Origin: Flectobacillus sp049240685
GTDB lineage: Bacteria; Bacteroidota; Bacteroidia; Cytophagales; Spirosomataceae
Reading direction: 5' to 3'
NCBI RefSeq assembly: GCF_049240685.1
Contig: NZ_JBMLSD010000152.1
Span: forward strand, 1 to 8,931
DNA length: 8,931 nucleotides
Part shown: positions 5,799 to 8,931 of the stretch, piece after piece
How positions within the stretch are numbered: position 1 is the stretch's first letter
How the letters are laid out: each line of letters begins with the position of its first letter
Notes under the pieces: model-generated
Seen by the model: only the letters and a program-made list of their open reading frames with translations
What the model was told of the DNA's origin: nothing
The model's database searches: none
Position numbers and translations under genes: made by a program

Positions 5799-6851
5799 CT
5801 AAATAACAGGTTGTGGTAGTCGACTTATCGCTTTAAAATCCAAGAATTCTGTTGCAGACGAGATATAATCTGGTCTGGATGGTTCTTCTTTCACAAGGTC
5901 TGTGCTCAAATACTTTTTATTGCTATCACAAAGCAACGTTACCACCACCGAATCCTGCCCCAATTGTTCATGAAGTTTGATTGCACCAATCACGTTAGCA
6001 CCAGCCGAAATCCCAACTGCTAAGCCCAACTGTGTCGAAAGTTTTTGTGCCATAATAATGGCATCTCCATCATTAGCCTGAATCACCTCGTCTAATTCTT
6101 TTAATTTCACCAAATCAGGAATAAATTCATCTGATATCCCTTGAATTCGGTGCGAACCAACCTTATAACCTGTGGTTAAGGTAGGACTTTCGGCAGGTTC
6201 AAGAGGATGTAGTTTGATATGAGGGTTCATAGATTTTAGAAAAGCTCCCGTGCCCATGATTGTACCTCCTGTACCCACACCAGCCACAAATGCATCGGGA
6301 GCTAATCCGATGCTATCTAATTGATGCCAAATTTCGGGGCCAGTGGTTTTTTCATGCGCCATCGCATTCCAAGTATTTTCAAACTGTCGTGGTAAAAAGT
6401 AAGTATCCGAATTAGCACGCATATCCTCCGTCAATTTGATACTTCCCAAGAAGCCTCCCTCCTCCTTACTAATCAGCATAATATCAGCGCCAAGTGACTT
6501 GATGATATCTATACGCTCCTTGCTCAGCCAATTAGGCATAACAATCGTTACAGGGTGTCCAAGGGCTCTTCCGATAGCCGAAAATGCGATGCCAGTATTC
6601 CCACTGGTAGCTTCGATAATGGTGTCTGTTGGACGAATCAAGTTTTGAAGATAAGCCTGTTGTAAAATAAACAAAGCCATGCGGTCTTTGATACTGCCTG
6701 TGAGATTGTAATGCTCACACTTCACAAAAACTCTCCCCTCCTTTCCTTTATACAAATACTTCAGCTCAAGCATAGGTGTATTTCCTACCAATTGCCATAA
6801 GCTTTTGAACTTGGTTTGTACTCGATTGTTTGATTCAACAGAATAATTCAT
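5799..6851 (-). CDS. PLP-dependent cysteine synthase family protein
   Basis: A 350-residue fold-type II PLP enzyme of the cysteine synthase / cystathionine beta-synthase group. These enzymes usually make L-cysteine from O-acetylserine and sulfide in the cytosol. Visible motifs are LVGNTPMLEL (21-30) and the PLP lysine Lys55 in NLTGSIKDR. The substrate-binding loop TSGNTG spans 83-88, the PLP-phosphate loop GVGTGGT spans 192-198, and GISAGAN (281-287) carries Ser283, which should contact the pyridine nitrogen. HRIQGISDEFIP (235-246) corresponds to the IQGIGAGFIP segment of CysK but is altered, and the C-terminus runs about 30 residues past CDSNKKYLS. It therefore belongs to a branch distinct from classical CysK; related beta-replacement activities are possible, so I give no symbol. 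There is no CBS regulatory domain. It is divergent from an Lrp/AsnC gene, 157 bases away, a common sign of local regulation. Family very confident. Confidence 0.92.
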   Translation of the reverse strand: MNYSVESNNRVQTKFKSLWQLVGNTPMLELKYLYKGKEGRVFVKCEHYNLTGSIKDRMALFILQQAYLQNLIRPTDTIIEATSGNTGIAFSAIGRALGHPVTIVMPNWLSKERIDIIKSLGADIMLISKEEGGFLGSIKLTEDMRANSDTYFLPRQFENTWNAMAHEKTTGPEIWHQLDSIGLAPDAFVAGVGTGGTIMGTGAFLKSMNPHIKLHPLEPAESPTLTTGYKVGSHRIQGISDEFIPDLVKLKELDEVIQANDGDAIIMAQKLSTQLGLAVGISAGANVIGAIKLHEQLGQDSVVVTLLCDSNKKYLSTDLVKEEPSRPDYISSATEFLDFKAISRLPQPVI

Positions 6852-6956
6852 GATAGTCCTTATTTATTGTAAAATTCTTTGACAAATGTCCTAGAATTTC
6901 AAAATTTATGATAGCCCTACGATTATTTTCCGTAAATTATTCGGTTATTTACATAT

Positions 6957-6977
6957 TTTCTGAATATTTTTCAGAAA
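6957..6977. promoter_or_regulatory. Palindromic candidate operator upstream of the Lrp/AsnC gene
   Basis: Inverted repeat TTTCTGA (6957-6963) / TCAGAAA (6971-6977) with a 7-base all-A/T centre, 31 bases before the regulator's ATG, in the divergent intergenic region. Size and AT-rich centre suit an Lrp-family dimer site, which would allow autoregulation. A second, shorter palindrome GACA-AA-TGTC lies nearer the cysteine synthase gene, around 6881-6891. Binding is inferred only. Confidence 0.4.
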
Positions 6978-7008
6978 TAGATATGTATAAATCAAAAATG
7001 CCAAATTC

Positions 7009-7470
7009 ATGAATTCCTTAGACCAGACAGACCTAGAGATTTTGAAACTCCTTCAAGAAAATGCAGAGCTTTCTATCAAAGAAATAGCCCATAAAATATA
7101 TAAATCGAATGCTTCGGTACACGAAAGAATTCGAAGACTCAAAGAAAATGGCTATATCAAAAAAACCGTTGCCATATTAGATAGACGACTCATCAATTGT
7201 AATTTGATTGCATTTTGTCATGTTCTATTAAATAATCATGCCTCCAAAACGTTAGACTCATTTGAAAATGAGGTAATTAAATTTCCAGAAGTCATGGAAT
7301 GCTATCAAATGACGGGAACTTTCGATTTTATTTTAAGGGTAGTAACGCCAGATATCGACGCCTATCATGATTTTTATCGCAATAAACTCGCGAATCTTGC
7401 AGACATTGCAACGGTTCAAACGTTTTTTGTTCTTTCGGAGGCAAAAAGCGAAACTGCCTATCCTATTTAA
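7009..7470 (+). CDS. Lrp/AsnC family transcriptional regulator
   Basis: A 153-residue protein of standard Lrp/AsnC length. The N-terminal winged helix-turn-helix covers roughly residues 4-60 (LDQTDLEILKLLQENAELSIKEIA, then SNASVHERIRRLKENGYIKK with the recognition helix near 34-46). The C-terminal RAM domain covers about 66-146 and includes CYQMTGTFDFILRV (98-111), the position of the conserved G-x-x-D ligand and oligomer region. Family members bind DNA as dimers to octamers and respond to amino acids. The gene is divergent from the cysteine synthase gene, so cysteine or a related amino acid is a reasonable guess for its effector, and that gene and itself are likely targets. The ATG at 7009 is favoured by the domain start. 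A nine-codon frame (6983-7012) overlaps it by four bases. Family very confident; effector inferred. Confidence 0.93.
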   Translation: MNSLDQTDLEILKLLQENAELSIKEIAHKIYKSNASVHERIRRLKENGYIKKTVAILDRRLINCNLIAFCHVLLNNHASKTLDSFENEVIKFPEVMECYQMTGTFDFILRVVTPDIDAYHDFYRNKLANLADIATVQTFFVLSEAKSETAYPI

Positions 7471-7655
7471 AAGACTCTAGAACGTAAAACAAAATAAGTA
7501 AAAAGACGTTATTGGTTAACAGTCTGTCAGATTTTATAATACAATCATATTCAAAAGGTTATCCTGAATTTTCACCTTAGATTTATTATTTAATTAACCT
7601 TTAGCGCCACGTAATCACACAGCATTTTATCCTATTTCAATTAAAGCCTCCTATT

Positions 7656-8513
7656 ATGAAAATCTCATATTTTCTCACCATTATTTTCCTTGCGAATCAT
7701 TGCAATGACACAAATTCATCCATCACAGAACGCAGCAATATCCCCCAAAATGCGAGACAAAGCCCTAAGCAGATTCACGCAACAGGTAATACGGTAGCGA
7801 CTAGGTTTAATCCACCTGTGGGCTTCAAACGCAAAAGCTTATCTCCTACGTCTTTTGGATTTTATTTGAGAAACCTCCCTTTAAAACCCATCGGTGAAAG
7901 AGTAAAATACTATAATGGTGCATTCAAGAAAGCCAATGTATATGAGGCAGTAGTAGACATGGAGATATCGAACCAAAACCTACAGCAATGCGCCGATGCC
8001 ATTATGCGTTTGAGAGGGGAATACTTATTTGCCAATAAAGCCTATGCAGAAATATCCTTCACACTCACCAATGGATTCAAAATGGATTACGCTGAATGGA
8101 TAAATGGAAACAGACTTGTCATAAACGGCAACCGAACCTATTGGGTAAAAAAAGCACTTCCTTCCAATAATTACCAAGAATTTCGCAAATATATGGAGGT
8201 AGTATTTGCCTATGCAGGTACAATTTCCCTATCCAAATCGCTCAAGACCAAGCCTTTGAAAGACCTACAAATTGGGGATGTATTTATAAAATCAGGCTCA
8301 CCTGGCCATGCTGTCATTGTAGTTGACCTAGCCGAAAATGAAAAAAATGAAAAGATGTTTTTGCTTGCACAAAGCTATATGCCCGCTCAAGAAACCCAAA
8401 TATTGAGAAACTTCAATGATGATTACACAAGCCCTTGGTACTCAGACAAATTTATAGGAAAGTTGTTCACTCCAGAATGGACATTTTTGCCATCCGAGCT
8501 AAAAACATGGTAA
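7656..8513 (+). CDS. DUF4846 domain-containing exported protein
   Basis: A 285-residue protein whose region from about residue 49 to the end matches DUF4846, a family of unknown function. The N-terminus is a short signal sequence (MKISYFLTIIFLANHC). Cys16 could be lipidated, but His just before it is not a normal lipobox residue, so lipoprotein status is uncertain. The next 35 residues are low-complexity linker. Conserved landmarks are NPPVGFKR (52-59), YNGAFKK (86-92), LQQCADAIMRLRGEYLF (109-125), TLTNGFKMDYAEWINGNR (136-153) and GDVFIKSGSPGHAVIVVD (208-225). A Cys at a helix start followed much later by a Gly-His strand recalls NlpC/P60-like thiol hydrolases, with Cys112 and His218 as candidates. 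That is my inference, not an established function. It is preceded by 185 bases without a gene. Nothing links it to the regulator upstream. Confidence 0.83.
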   Translation: MKISYFLTIIFLANHCNDTNSSITERSNIPQNARQSPKQIHATGNTVATRFNPPVGFKRKSLSPTSFGFYLRNLPLKPIGERVKYYNGAFKKANVYEAVVDMEISNQNLQQCADAIMRLRGEYLFANKAYAEISFTLTNGFKMDYAEWINGNRLVINGNRTYWVKKALPSNNYQEFRKYMEVVFAYAGTISLSKSLKTKPLKDLQIGDVFIKSGSPGHAVIVVDLAENEKNEKMFLLAQSYMPAQETQILRNFNDDYTSPWYSDKFIGKLFTPEWTFLPSELKTW

Positions 8514-8580
8514 TTTTTTTAAATCAAGTTGAGTCAATTTTATCGAAATTTTTAAACTTACAGAATACGACAAAAATTTT

Positions 8581-8868
8581 ATGAGAACTGTCATAAACAA
8601 AAAAATACTCGAGATTTATCACAATTATGAAGGCGATATAGACGGACTTTTGAGAACAGGAAGGATATCCGATTTGGAAGCTTTGGGTTCTGAAGTCGAC
8701 AATATTTGGGCCGATATTACAGGTTTTATCCAAAACATAGAGCTAATCCAAAAAGGGCTAGTGTCACAAGAATATGCAAACAAATCCATAGAAGAAATTA
8801 AATCAAACTGCGACCAAGCAGCATTTGACGAGTTGACGAAAAATATTTCCCAGCTGTTTCCAGTTTAA
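8581..8868 (+). CDS. Small acidic helical protein, function unknown
   Basis: A 95-residue protein starting at ATG 8581, 67 bases after the DUF4846 gene on the same strand. It has no signal peptide, membrane helix or metal motif. The composition (INKKILEIYHNYEGDIDGLLRTG, then LEALGSEVDNIWADITGFIQNIELIQKGL, then SIEEIKSNCDQAAFDELTKNISQLFPV) predicts four or five amphipathic helices and a net acidic protein with a single Cys. I do not recognise a family. Size and acidity would suit an immunity or adaptor protein, but no toxin partner is visible, so this is not claimed. The natural codon pattern and the stem-loop at its end favour a real gene over chance. Confidence 0.55.
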   Translation: MRTVINKKILEIYHNYEGDIDGLLRTGRISDLEALGSEVDNIWADITGFIQNIELIQKGLVSQEYANKSIEEIKSNCDQAAFDELTKNISQLFPV

Positions 8869-8888
8869 CAACTTGAAACAGCTTTGGG
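8849..8888 (+). terminator. Stem-loop enclosing the stop codon of the 95-residue gene
   Basis: Stem: CCC (8849-8851) with GGG (8886-8888) across a two-base bulge, AGCTGTTTC (8852-8860) with GAAACAGCT (8875-8883), one mismatch, then AGTT with AACT. The loop is TAAC (8866-8869), so the TAA stop codon is the loop itself. No T-run follows on the plus strand; on the minus strand a T-rich stretch follows, so it may serve a convergent gene beyond the window. Confidence 0.5.
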
Positions 8889-8931
8889 CTTTGCAAAAAC
8901 CTATCTATCCTTACTAAAAATCATTTAATAC

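Noticed and set aside
7554..7602. Inverted repeat AAAGGTTA / TAACCTTT before the DUF4846 gene
   Set aside because: Eight-base arms 33 bases apart in AT-rich DNA are weak, and no promoter match lies in a position that would make it an operator.
8524..8733. Minus-strand 69-codon frame over the 95-residue gene
   Set aside because: Antisense shadow; the plus-strand frame has the better start, length and composition.

Overview
The window is AT-rich chromosomal-type DNA from a member of the Bacteroidota, most likely a Cytophagales-like organism. This rests on DUF3822 and DUF4846 proteins (families I know almost only from this phylum), exact matches to the Bacteroidota -7 promoter box TAnnTTTG upstream of some genes, and the lack of clear Shine-Dalgarno sequences. 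No rRNA, tRNA, CRISPR array, transposase or phage gene is visible.

Layout. Minus strand, 162-1904: a DUF3822 protein and, upstream of it across a 345-base gap, a Nudix hydrolase. Plus strand, 2037-3365: a secernin-type C69 peptidase, divergent from the Nudix gene. It converges on a small membrane protein (3388-3663, minus). Next comes a repeat-bounded block at 3730-5380. It holds an exported alpha/beta hydrolase and an STM3941-family gene that has lost its N-terminus, bracketed by two copies of a short repeat with inverted ends. A GC-rich REP-like hairpin doublet lies just upstream of the truncated gene. A gene-free stretch (5381-5798) separates this from a PLP-dependent cysteine synthase (minus), which is divergent from an Lrp/AsnC regulator (plus). 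The right end carries, on the plus strand, an exported DUF4846 protein and a 95-residue orphan whose stop codon sits in the loop of a strong stem-loop.

Function. The genes are mostly unlinked housekeeping or accessory functions. The only likely regulatory pairing is Lrp/AsnC with the divergent cysteine synthase. The most notable structure is the block at 3730-5380. A 72-base segment is repeated exactly 1516 bases apart, and each copy carries two back-to-back hairpins that read as minus-strand terminators. Pieces of an 18-base terminal inverted repeat (CCTRATTACTGGACAAAA) flank the copies. I read these as a non-autonomous, MITE-like repeat that also supplies terminators, next to a REPIN-like element in a region of gene decay. 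I found no convincing new multi-gene system.
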